A stretch of DNA of 26,778 nt from CAYJPV01 sp964396055. GTDB taxonomy: Bacteria; Acidobacteriota; Vicinamibacteria; Vicinamibacterales; JAKQTR01. The translations under genes were made by a program, and so were the position numbers. Positions 20,240 through 26,062 of the stretch are shown here, one piece after another (within the stretch, counting starts at the first letter, position 1; the number at the start of each line of letters is the position of its first letter). The notes beneath the pieces were generated by a model. It saw only the letters and a program-made list of their open reading frames with translations. It searched no databases and was not told the DNA's origin. The DNA is taken from contig CAYNDV010000056.1 of the NCBI GenBank assembly GCA_964396055.1, positions 1-26,778 on the forward strand, in the 5' to 3' direction.

Positions 20240-21192
20240 TGCGGGTACGTCCGCTCCCCCGCCCGGATCGCCACCGTCACGACGTTCTCCTTCGGCGGGA
20301 TCGGGCAGTTGTAGTGCGGCGAGTAGTTGCACAGCGGGTTGGTGGCCAGGTTGAAATCGATGAGGTAGGTCGCGCCCGTGCCCTCGAACTTCGGGAAGAG
20401 ATACCGGCCCACGGAATACGATTCCTTGCCGGTCGTGGCATCGCGGAACGGCAGGAACAACTCGTCGCCGGGCTTCGGCGTGGGCGAGGTCGACAGTACC
20501 GTGAGCGCCTGCGGGGCACCCGCCACCGTGAACGTGAATCGCCCGACGCGGTAGTAGTCCTTCTGCAGGCCGCGGCTGGTCATGATGACCACCTTCTCGG
20601 GGCTGGCGAAGGGCTCGAAGGCGGCCTTCACCTGGAAGGACAGGTCGGGCGCGAACCACTTCAGACCCGCGTAGTGCTGCTTCGCGGCCGCCTCGGGATC
20701 GAACACGCGCGCGTTGCCGGTCGTAGCGCTGGCCAGGAACTCCACCAGGTGACGGCCGAGGCCGGCGATCTCGCGTTCGCCGAGTTTCGTCCTGCCCGTG
20801 ACAGGCGTTCCGGGCGCCGCGGCGACGCCGCCGCCCGTGGTCCTCTGTCGGATGACGACCGGCGCCGAGCCCGCCACCGGCGTCACCCAGAACGACCCGC
20901 CTTCAAGCGTCACGTCGACGGTGCGGTCCATGCTGGAGGCGGGATCGAAGGTGGCGCCCTTGGCACCGGCGCCGAGCCGGACCGTCTGGCCCGGCTCGAA
21001 ATACTGCACGGCCACGGCCGTGAACGGCGACATCACCGCGTGCGCATACTCGTCGTCGGCCTTCTTGTGCGCCGCCAGGATGGCCTCGACGGAATTCGCG
21101 GCAGGCGCGGGCGCCTGGGCGGCGAGGACGACGCCAGCAAGGGCGACGCCAGCGAAGGCAAACACGAGGAGCGCGACGATTCGGCGTTGCAC
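20236..21192 (-). CDS. Exported DUF1684 family protein
   Basis: 318 aa; a conserved family of unknown biochemical role. An N-terminal signal peptide covers about residues 1-25 (RRIVALLVFAFAGVALAGVV, then AAQA), so the protein is exported. The DUF1684 signature is in the C-terminal third: F-x-DATTGKESY-x-GRYL at about 249-265, IDFNLATNPLCNYS at about 278-291, and NCPIPPKEN at about 295-303, followed by VAIRAGER. The Cys pair within NPLC...NCP is typical of the family. The start is GTG (21190-21192), supported by a perfect AGGAGG 6 nt upstream. The stop is embedded in a G-rich heptamer repeat. The gene stands between the large repeat-protein genes and the Fe-S/methyltransferase unit, with repeats on both sides, so it is probably transcribed alone. 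Family assignment is confident; function is not. Confidence 0.9.
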   Translation of the reverse strand: MQRRIVALLVFAFAGVALAGVVLAAQAPAPAANSVEAILAAHKKADDEYAHAVMSPFTAVAVQYFEPGQTVRLGAGAKGATFDPASSMDRTVDVTLEGGSFWVTPVAGSAPVVIRQRTTGGGVAAAPGTPVTGRTKLGEREIAGLGRHLVEFLASATTGNARVFDPEAAAKQHYAGLKWFAPDLSFQVKAAFEPFASPEKVVIMTSRGLQKDYYRVGRFTFTVAGAPQALTVLSTSPTPKPGDELFLPFRDATTGKESYSVGRYLFPKFEGTGATYLIDFNLATNPLCNYSPHYNCPIPPKENVVTVAIRAGERTYPH

Positions 21193-21198
21193 AGATGG

Positions 21199-21204
21199 CC
21201 TCCT
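21199..21204 (-). promoter_or_regulatory. Ribosome-binding site deciding a GTG start
   Basis: AGGAGG on the minus strand, 6 nt before the GTG of the DUF1684 gene. It makes the GTG the convincing start, and the signal peptide begins right there. Confidence 0.8.
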
Positions 21205-21240
21205 GGCAAGACGTCACCAGAAGGCCATTGTAGCCGGTCT

Positions 21241-21337
21241 TCGTGGCGTCCGGCTTTAGCCGGACGAGGTTTCGTGGCTTCGTGGCGTCCGGCTTTAGCC
21301 GGACGAAGCTTCGTGGCGTCCGGCTTTAGCCGGACGA
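21241..21337. repeat. REP-like palindrome array, three units
   Basis: Three identical 27-bp units at 21241-21267, 21280-21306 and 21311-21337. Each contains CGTCCGGCTTTAGCCGGACG, a perfect palindrome with 9-bp arms around TT. No T-tract follows, so intrinsic termination is not obvious. A fourth copy is at 21466-21492 beyond the gap. Together with the gap, this fills the 318-bp space between the DUF1684 and ferredoxin genes; no gene was seen there. Confidence 0.85.
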
Positions 21338-21365
21338 GATCTTGTGGTGCGGACGCTAACTCTCG

Positions 21366-21465
21366 NNNNNNNNNNNNNNNNNNNNNNNNNNNNNNNNNNN
21401 NNNNNNNNNNNNNNNNNNNNNNNNNNNNNNNNNNNNNNNNNNNNNNNNNNNNNNNNNNNNNNNNN
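21366..21465. other. Assembly gap (100 N), probably an artefact
   Basis: Exactly 100 N. The 55 bases before it (21311-21365) are identical to the 55 bases after it (21466-21520), including the last codons and stop of the ferredoxin gene. This is what two contigs sharing a 55-base overlap would give if joined without merging. The gap and one copy may not exist, unless the palindrome array truly continues. Confidence 0.8.
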
Positions 21466-21492
21466 TCGTGGCGTCCGGCTTTAGCCGGACGA
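21466..21492. repeat. REP-like palindrome unit 4
   Basis: Identical to the three units at 21241-21337. It lies 18 bp beyond the ferredoxin gene's stop. It may be the same physical copy as the unit at 21311-21337, duplicated by the assembly. Confidence 0.75.
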
Positions 21493-21510
21493 GATCTTGT
21501 GGTGCGGACG

Positions 21511-22785
21511 CTAACTCTCGAGACCGATGAGCCGGCGGCCGACCGCTGCGGCGAGGCCCGCGGCGCCGAACCGCTCGCGGTACATGCGCGCGTAGAGGCG
21601 GCCGGTGTCCTTCGGCGGCACGTGCGTCGTGGCCTTCGGCACGAGCCGGATGGCGCCCGTCGCGCACGTCGTCATGCACAGGCCGCAGCCGATGCACCGT
21701 GCTTCGGCAATCGCGGCGGGGCCGGCGTCGTACGTGATCGCATCCATCTGGCAGCGGCTGCCGCACACGGCGCACGCGATGCAGACCTCCCCGTCGACCA
21801 CGGCGGTGTAGTTCGCGGCGAAGAAGTCCGCCGGGCGCGGCAGCTTCTTCGCGGTGGTCAGCACGCCGCAGCAGCACCCGCAACAGCAGCAGATGAACAG
21901 CGGATCCTGCGTGTTCTGGGGTTCGACGACGAGGCCGTTGCGATCCGCCTGGTCGAGCAGCGCGATCATCTCGTCCTGCGTGATTTCGCGGGCGTCGCCG
22001 CGCGCCACCGTCGCCCGCGCGGCCGGGCCCAGCGTCAGGCAGTGCTCGCGGCCGTCGGTCTGGCGGCACGGCTCCCCCACCAGGTCCTTGCCCTGCTGGC
22101 AGATGCAGTTCATGACGGCGAACGGGCCCTTCGACGCGCGCACGAGGGCCCGGATGTCGTCGTAGCGGCCGACGGCGCGCTCGAACGGAATCGCGGCGTC
22201 GAGGGACACCGTGGTGGTCCTCCCGGCCGACGGCGCCTCGCCTGGCGCCGACGGCGGCGGCAGTGCGCCCGGCACGGGCACGGCCCGCAACTGCGGTGTG
22301 GGCGTGCTGTGCAGGGCGGCCCCGAAGGCTTCGTCCGCGTACTGTTGGAGGTCGCGCTGCAGCTCCGGCGTCAGGCGGTTCACCTGCGCTTCGTAGAACC
22401 CGATGGCCAGCGGCATCTTGCCGTACAGCGCCCGCGCGCCCGAGCCGAGGCGGTTGATGAGGCCGCGGTCCACCATCGAATCGAGCGCGGCCACGACGGC
22501 GTCGCGCGAGACCGCCTGTGACGCCGATCCCCCCGCGCCAGCAGCGGCCCGGGCCCGGCGTGCCAGCCGCCGGTGGATCGCCGCCGCCCGCTCGGGAATC
22601 GCGCTCAGGCACAACGCCACGCGCACATCGTCCGGTGTGAAGAGATGACGCAGCAGCCGCAACTCGATGCCGGAACGCGTGGCCGGAAACGGCACCGGCA
22701 TCCGGTCGAGGTGCTGCTGCAGCCGCCGGTAGAGGTCGTCGTCGCTTGAGGGGGCGTGGTCAGGCATGGGGCACCGCGGCACCAT
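21511..22785 (-). CDS. Cysteine-rich protein: winged-helix-like N-terminus plus 2x[4Fe-4S] ferredoxin
   Basis: 424 aa; putative cytoplasmic iron-sulphur protein in electron transfer or redox sensing, role not known. Residues about 40-125 are helical (LRHLFTPDDVRVAL, then SMVDRGLINR) and resemble a winged-helix module. A Cys motif NCICQQGKDLVGEPC is at about 226-240, with a further Cys at 249. A run of seven Cys (CCCCGCCC) lies at 299-306. Two classical C-x2-C-x2-C-x3-C sites follow, at 335-345 (CIACAVCGSRC) and 364-374 (CIGCGLCMTTC), enough for two [4Fe-4S] clusters. No signal peptide. The ATG at 22785 lies 9 nt beyond the methyltransferase stop, suggesting coupled translation; an alternative ATG (MPDHAPSS) is at 22767, and neither has a good ribosome-binding site. 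The stop sits just before the palindrome repeats. I recall similar 4Fe-4S proteins with a polycysteine stretch in other anaerobes and soil bacteria, but no named function. Confidence 0.85.
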   Translation of the reverse strand: MVPRCPMPDHAPSSDDDLYRRLQQHLDRMPVPFPATRSGIELRLLRHLFTPDDVRVALCLSAIPERAAAIHRRLARRARAAAGAGGSASQAVSRDAVVAALDSMVDRGLINRLGSGARALYGKMPLAIGFYEAQVNRLTPELQRDLQQYADEAFGAALHSTPTPQLRAVPVPGALPPPSAPGEAPSAGRTTTVSLDAAIPFERAVGRYDDIRALVRASKGPFAVMNCICQQGKDLVGEPCRQTDGREHCLTLGPAARATVARGDAREITQDEMIALLDQADRNGLVVEPQNTQDPLFICCCCGCCCGVLTTAKKLPRPADFFAANYTAVVDGEVCIACAVCGSRCQMDAITYDAGPAAIAEARCIGCGLCMTTCATGAIRLVPKATTHVPPKDTGRLYARMYRERFGAAGLAAAVGRRLIGLES

Positions 22786-22794
22786 TATGCCGGT

Positions 22795-24081
22795 TCAGCG
22801 CACGGTCAGCGTGACATCCGTCGTGGCGGACTGATGTTCGGCGAACCAGCCGATGCCTTCGTTCACCATGTCGAGGCGCAGGACATACGCACCGGGCTCG
22901 GCGGGCGCCACGCAGGCCAACTCGACGAGCACCTGCTCACCGCGAGCGACGTCGCTTGGCAGGCCGCCGCGCGCGTAATCGTGCGCGATCGTCCGCCCAT
23001 CCGGGCCGAGCAGGTGCGCGCCGAGGCGCACGTACCCGCGGCCGTGGCGCCCCTCGCGAAGCCAGACGGTGGCGCGCGTGTTGGTGACCGTTGCGCGGAG
23101 CGTGAACGCCTCGCCGGGCCGGCTGTCGATCGTCGCCGCGGCAGGCCGGATGACGGCCGACTGGTCGCGGGGGTGCAGGCTCGAGAGGAAATGCGGCCCC
23201 TTCCAGAAGAGCGCGATCGGCGCGCGCAGAATCGCCAGCCGGAGCTGGTCGGCCGGCACGAGCCACGACCACCCGCGCATGAACCAGCGCAGGCGCCGCA
23301 GGGGCAACGTCATCGCATGGGGGTGCAGCCCCGGCACGACGACCTCCATGCCCTTGAACCCCGCGGCGAGGGCGCTCTGTGACAACTGCTCGAGGTCCAG
23401 TTCCAGCTCCAGGACGCCGTGGTCCATCTCCGCCTGCGAGTGGCTCTCGTCCGCGTGGCCGATGCCGGGCTCGGCCATGGCGAGCCGGCCGTTGGGCGCC
23501 AGCACGCGCGCGAATTCTCCCATCACCTGCCTGGGATTCGGCAGGTGATGGAAGGCGTCGAAGACGACGATGGCGTCGAAGTGGCCGTCGGCGGCATCGA
23601 GGCGGCCGCCGCCGTAGGTGTCGAACGTCGGCGGGGGGCACTCGAGACCGTCGAGGGTGCGCGCGGCTCCGGCCCGGGCCAGATCGAGGGCCGCCGGCGA
23701 GATGTCCATGCCGGTGACCTGCATGCCCATCCTGGCCAGCATGATCGACGACCAGCCGGTGCCGCAGCCGAAGTCGAGCACCCGGTCACCCGGGCGCAGG
23801 TCCAGCGCCGTCAGCAACTGGCCGAATCGTGACAGCACCCACCCGGTCCATGCCCCATCGGAGAACGGCTTGTTCATCCAGAACGCGCGCAGGTCGTCGC
23901 GTTCGAAGTAGCGGCAGGAGTGGGCGTTGATCGACTCGAGATCGGCCGCCGCCCGGTCTTCGAACGCCGCCGGAGGCGGTGCCCAGGCTCCGGCCAGGGG
24001 CCGGAAGTGGCGCGGGCGCCGGCGGGCCCACTCGCGCCGCGCGTCGAGAAACCCCGGGAACAGCTTGTCCAGCAACGGCAT
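22795..24081 (-). CDS. Class I SAM-dependent methyltransferase with C-terminal beta-sandwich
   Basis: 428 aa. The methyltransferase core is at about 85-215: motif I VLDFGCGTGWSS (102-113), the motif II acidic residue in TGMDIS (123-128), then FDAIVVFDAFHHLPNPRQVM (168-187) and a further strand GRLAMAEPG. This is the Methyltransf_11/25 type. Residues about 310-428 form a separate Ig-like domain, with WLREG, RLGAHLLGPDGR, ARGGLPSDV and GEQVLVEL, then PGAYVLRLDMVNEGIGWF. I have seen this domain attached to glycosyltransferases and methyltransferases of cell-surface polysaccharide loci. Its substrate here is unknown; a glycan or glycolipid is an inference. No signal peptide. The ATG at 24079-24081 has AGGAAGG (24090-24096) at 8 nt. 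First gene of a two-gene unit with the ferredoxin-like protein, and divergent from the alpha/beta hydrolase. Confidence 0.9.
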   Translation of the reverse strand: MPLLDKLFPGFLDARREWARRRPRHFRPLAGAWAPPPAAFEDRAAADLESINAHSCRYFERDDLRAFWMNKPFSDGAWTGWVLSRFGQLLTALDLRPGDRVLDFGCGTGWSSIMLARMGMQVTGMDISPAALDLARAGAARTLDGLECPPPTFDTYGGGRLDAADGHFDAIVVFDAFHHLPNPRQVMGEFARVLAPNGRLAMAEPGIGHADESHSQAEMDHGVLELELDLEQLSQSALAAGFKGMEVVVPGLHPHAMTLPLRRLRWFMRGWSWLVPADQLRLAILRAPIALFWKGPHFLSSLHPRDQSAVIRPAAATIDSRPGEAFTLRATVTNTRATVWLREGRHGRGYVRLGAHLLGPDGRTIAHDYARGGLPSDVARGEQVLVELACVAPAEPGAYVLRLDMVNEGIGWFAEHQSATTDVTLTVR

Positions 24082-24133
24082 CTCTGCGACCTTCCTTCTG
24101 CCACGGGACCGCCGGGAGGTCGAGGCGGCCTCT

Positions 24134-24154
24134 CCGGTAGTCTACAATTACCGG
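24134..24154. promoter_or_regulatory. Inverted repeat with a -10-like box in a divergent promoter region
   Basis: CCGGTA (24134-24139) and TACCGG (24149-24154) are perfect inverted arms around 9 bp. TACAAT (24143-24148), 5/6 to a -10 box, lies in the spacer and points to the hydrolase gene, 40 bp upstream of its ATG. No good -35 was found. The arrangement suggests an operator over the promoter, but it is unproven. Confidence 0.45.
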
Positions 24155-24187
24155 GCGCGCGACGCGCCAGCCGGGACGAGGGAGCCC

Positions 24188-25024
24188 ATGAGCGACCACA
24201 CCACCACCGCCGACGGCCTGAGCCTCCGCGTGAGGACGACCCTGCCCGCGGGCGCGCCGCGGGCGCGCGTGGTGATGATTCACGGGATTGGCGACCAGGT
24301 GGACGGCATCCCCTACACGACAGCGGCCGCGGGCCTGGCCGCGCGAGGGCTGGCGGTGCACCGGATGGAGCTGCGCGGGCACGGCCTGTCGGGCGGCCGC
24401 CGGGTGTACGTGGAGTCGTTTGCGGATTTCCACCGCGACCTGGCGCAGTACGCCGACACCGTGCGAGCCCTCGAGCCGCGCCTGCCGGTGTTCCTGGCGG
24501 GCGTCAGCATGGGCGGCCTCATCGTCACCAGCTTCGCGCTGGGTCGGCCCGAGGGGCTGGCCGGCGTGGTGGCCGTGGCGCCGGCGCTGGGCGAGACCGG
24601 GGGATCGCGCGTGCTGCTGGCGCTGCTGCCCGTGCTGGCCCGCGTCATGCCGGCGGTGCGGATGGACGCGGGGCTCGACCTCAACCGGCTCACCCGCGAC
24701 CCCGCGATGCAGAAGGCCTACATCGATGACGACCCGCTGTACCAGCGCAAGGTGACGCCGCGCATCGCGATGGCGCTGCTGGACGCCGTGGCCGATACGA
24801 GCCGCCGCGCCCCGGATCTCACGGTGCCGCTCCTGGTCCTGCACGGCACCGCGGACACGCTGACGTCGGCCGCCGCCAGCGAGACATTCGTGTCGCGGGC
24901 CGGCGCCGCCGACAGGACGTTCAAGGCCTACGAAGGCGCGTACCACAACCTCTTCGCGGACACGAACCGCGAGGAGGTGTTCGATGACATCGCACGGTGG
25001 GTGGGACAGAGGATAGGCTGTTAG
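24188..25024 (+). CDS. Alpha/beta hydrolase, monoacylglycerol lipase-like
   Basis: 278 aa; probable serine hydrolase of the S33/monoglyceride-lipase type (Hydrolase_4), acting on an ester such as a monoacylglycerol or lysophospholipid; the substrate is inferred. The oxyanion region is HGIGD (32-36). MELRGHGLSGG (60-70) is the typical lipase family motif. The nucleophile elbow GVSMGG has Ser107, and the remaining triad residues are Asp223 (HGTADT) and His253 (GAYHNLF). Length is normal for the family, and there is no signal peptide. The ATG at 24188 is chosen because GAGGGAG precedes it and the protein starts just before the first beta strand; the open frame further upstream overlaps the methyltransferase gene. 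The stop TAG (25022-25024) lies inside the first unit of a GGCCGTTN repeat tract. Confidence 0.92.
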   Translation: MSDHTTTADGLSLRVRTTLPAGAPRARVVMIHGIGDQVDGIPYTTAAAGLAARGLAVHRMELRGHGLSGGRRVYVESFADFHRDLAQYADTVRALEPRLPVFLAGVSMGGLIVTSFALGRPEGLAGVVAVAPALGETGGSRVLLALLPVLARVMPAVRMDAGLDLNRLTRDPAMQKAYIDDDPLYQRKVTPRIAMALLDAVADTSRRAPDLTVPLLVLHGTADTLTSAAASETFVSRAGAADRTFKAYEGAYHNLFADTNREEVFDDIARWVGQRIGC

Positions 25025-25081
25025 GCCGTTCGGCCGTTCGGCCGTTAGGCCAGGGACAGGCCGTTAGGCCGTTGGGCCGTT
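25021..25081. repeat. GGCCGTTN octamer tract after the hydrolase stop
   Basis: Tandem octamers TTAGGCCG, TTCGGCCG, TTCGGCCG, TTAGGCC, an interruption, then TTAGGCCG and TTGGGCCG. The stop codon is within the first unit. The tract runs into the gap at 25082. Each GGCC-centred unit is nearly self-complementary. Confidence 0.85.
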
Positions 25082-25181
25082 NNNNNNNNNNNNNNNNNNN
25101 NNNNNNNNNNNNNNNNNNNNNNNNNNNNNNNNNNNNNNNNNNNNNNNNNNNNNNNNNNNNNNNNNNNNNNNNNNNNNNNNN
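25082..25181. other. Assembly gap (100 N) in an octamer repeat tract
   Basis: Exactly 100 N. Both flanks belong to the GGCCGTTN family (left in plus orientation, right AACGGCC in the reverse). The break is explained by an unresolved repeat between two convergent genes. The 175-bp space at 25025-25199 holds only this repeat and the gap. Confidence 0.85.
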
Positions 25182-25199
25182 CTATAGCCAAACGGCCTG

Positions 25200-25937
25200 T
25201 CACATCACGATGAGCTTCACGTCCGGCGGCAGGGCACGGTAGAGCGATTCGGCATCCTTAGGGTTGAGCACGAGACGCAGGCGGATGGCGTCGCGATCGC
25301 TGGCGAAGGTGGCCGCCGCCGCGTCGCGCCACTTCGCGCTCCACCAGGCACGGAACCGCGCGAAGCGGCCGAGGTTGGCGTCGGCCTCCCGCGGCCGGAT
25401 TTCGACCGACAGGCCATCGGCAAACCGGATGAGGTACCGCGACGGCACGGGATACAGCTCCTCCGCCGTGCGCGGGATCGCCGGCGGCGTGGGCTCGGCG
25501 GCCTCTTCGGTCTTTCCGGGCTCGGGGCCTTCGAGCACCAGGCGATCGATCTGCCGGGTCGGTTCGAGCGCCCCGGCTTTCCAGACTTCCCCCTGCCAGG
25601 GCGCCGCCTCGCTTCGCGTGCGCCAGGCCACGCGCGGGCGGCCCACCCTCATGCCCAGCACCGCGTAGCGCTGCAGTTCGGCCCCTTTCAACATCAGCGC
25701 CAGGTCGGGCTTCGCCGGATCGAAGACGAGGTAGAACTCCTTGCCGGCCGCCAGTTCGGCGAGTCGCTGGAGGCGTGCGTTGCCCTGCTGGAGCCGCGCG
25801 GCTTCGGTGCGCAGGTCATCGGCCTCGGGTGGCGCCGCATCCTTCCGGCACGCCCCCGCCGTCAGCGCCACGGCAGCGACGATCGCCGCCAGCACGATCG
25901 CGCCACGCCTCCCCACGCCCCGTGCCCCATGTCCCAT
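25200..25937 (-). CDS. Probable lipoprotein with coiled coil and LDT-like beta segment
   Basis: 245 aa; no recognised named family. An N-terminal hydrophobic stretch (AIVLAAIVAAVAL) is followed by TAGAC-RKD. Cys30 could be a lipidation site, though the lipobox is weak. Residues about 37-60 (LRTEAARLQQGNARLQRL) are a short coiled coil. Residues about 65-100 (KEFYLVFDPAKPDLALMLKG) resemble the first strands of the L,D-transpeptidase encoded next door (GVYIVIDQTHNRLYLKK). There is no HGC catalytic motif, so it is not expected to be active. A Pro/Glu-rich linker lies at about 138-155. The first eight or so codons (MGHGARGV) are written in CCCCATG heptamers, so the real start may be a later GTG (Val8 or Val15). 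The gene is adjacent to and co-oriented with the L,D-transpeptidase, suggesting an envelope role or partnership (inference). The stop abuts AACGGCC repeats. Confidence 0.75.
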   Translation of the reverse strand: MGHGARGVGRRGAIVLAAIVAAVALTAGACRKDAAPPEADDLRTEAARLQQGNARLQRLAELAAGKEFYLVFDPAKPDLALMLKGAELQRYAVLGMRVGRPRVAWRTRSEAAPWQGEVWKAGALEPTRQIDRLVLEGPEPGKTEEAAEPTPPAIPRTAEELYPVPSRYLIRFADGLSVEIRPREADANLGRFARFRAWWSAKWRDAAAATFASDRDAIRLRLVLNPKDAESLYRALPPDVKLIVM

Positions 25938-25952
25938 GTCTCGTGCCCCTCG
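25911..25952. repeat. G-rich heptamers overlapping a start codon
   Basis: Six in-register heptamers: CCCCACG, CCCCGTG, CCCCATG, TCCCATG, TCTCGTG, CCCCTCG. The ATG assigned to the lipoprotein gene (25935-25937) is part of one unit. On the sense strand there are four successive runs of 3-4 G spaced by 3-4 nt, giving a G-quadruplex pattern across the start region. Confidence 0.8.
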
Positions 25953-25970
25953 GCAGGGCTGAAGCCCTGC
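25953..25970. repeat. REP-like palindrome GCAGGGCT-GA-AGCCCTGC
   Basis: Perfect 8-bp arms around GA. It has the same GGCT-NN-AGCC core as the units at 21241-21337, with a different outer stem. It lies between the lipoprotein gene and the octamer tract. Confidence 0.7.
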
Positions 25971-25982
25971 ACTACGTGACCA

Positions 25983-26060
25983 TCGGCCATTTGGCTATCG
26001 GCCGTTCGGCCATTCGGCCAAACGGCCTGACGGCCTAACGGCCCGGTCTGGCCTAACGGC
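25983..26060. repeat. GGCCGTTN/AACGGCCN octamer tract after the transpeptidase stop
   Basis: Degenerate octamers (TCGGCCAT, TCGGCCGT, TCGGCCAA, ACGGCCTG, ACGGCCTA, ACGGCC). They continue to within 2 bp of the L,D-transpeptidase stop at 26063. It is the same family as 25021-25081 and 25190-25199. Read on the gene's sense strand, the stop is followed by AGGCCGTTAGGCC. Confidence 0.85.
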
Positions 26061-26062
26061 CT

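Noticed and set aside
21241..21337. Palindromes as rho-independent terminators
   Set aside because: Stems are strong but no T-tract follows on either strand, so the classical model is not supported. A non-canonical role is kept as a finding.
23927..25024. Longer hydrolase start at 23927 (365 aa)
   Set aside because: The extra 87 codons overlap the methyltransferase gene and promoter region and have no domain. The ATG at 24188 has a ribosome-binding site and gives normal family length.
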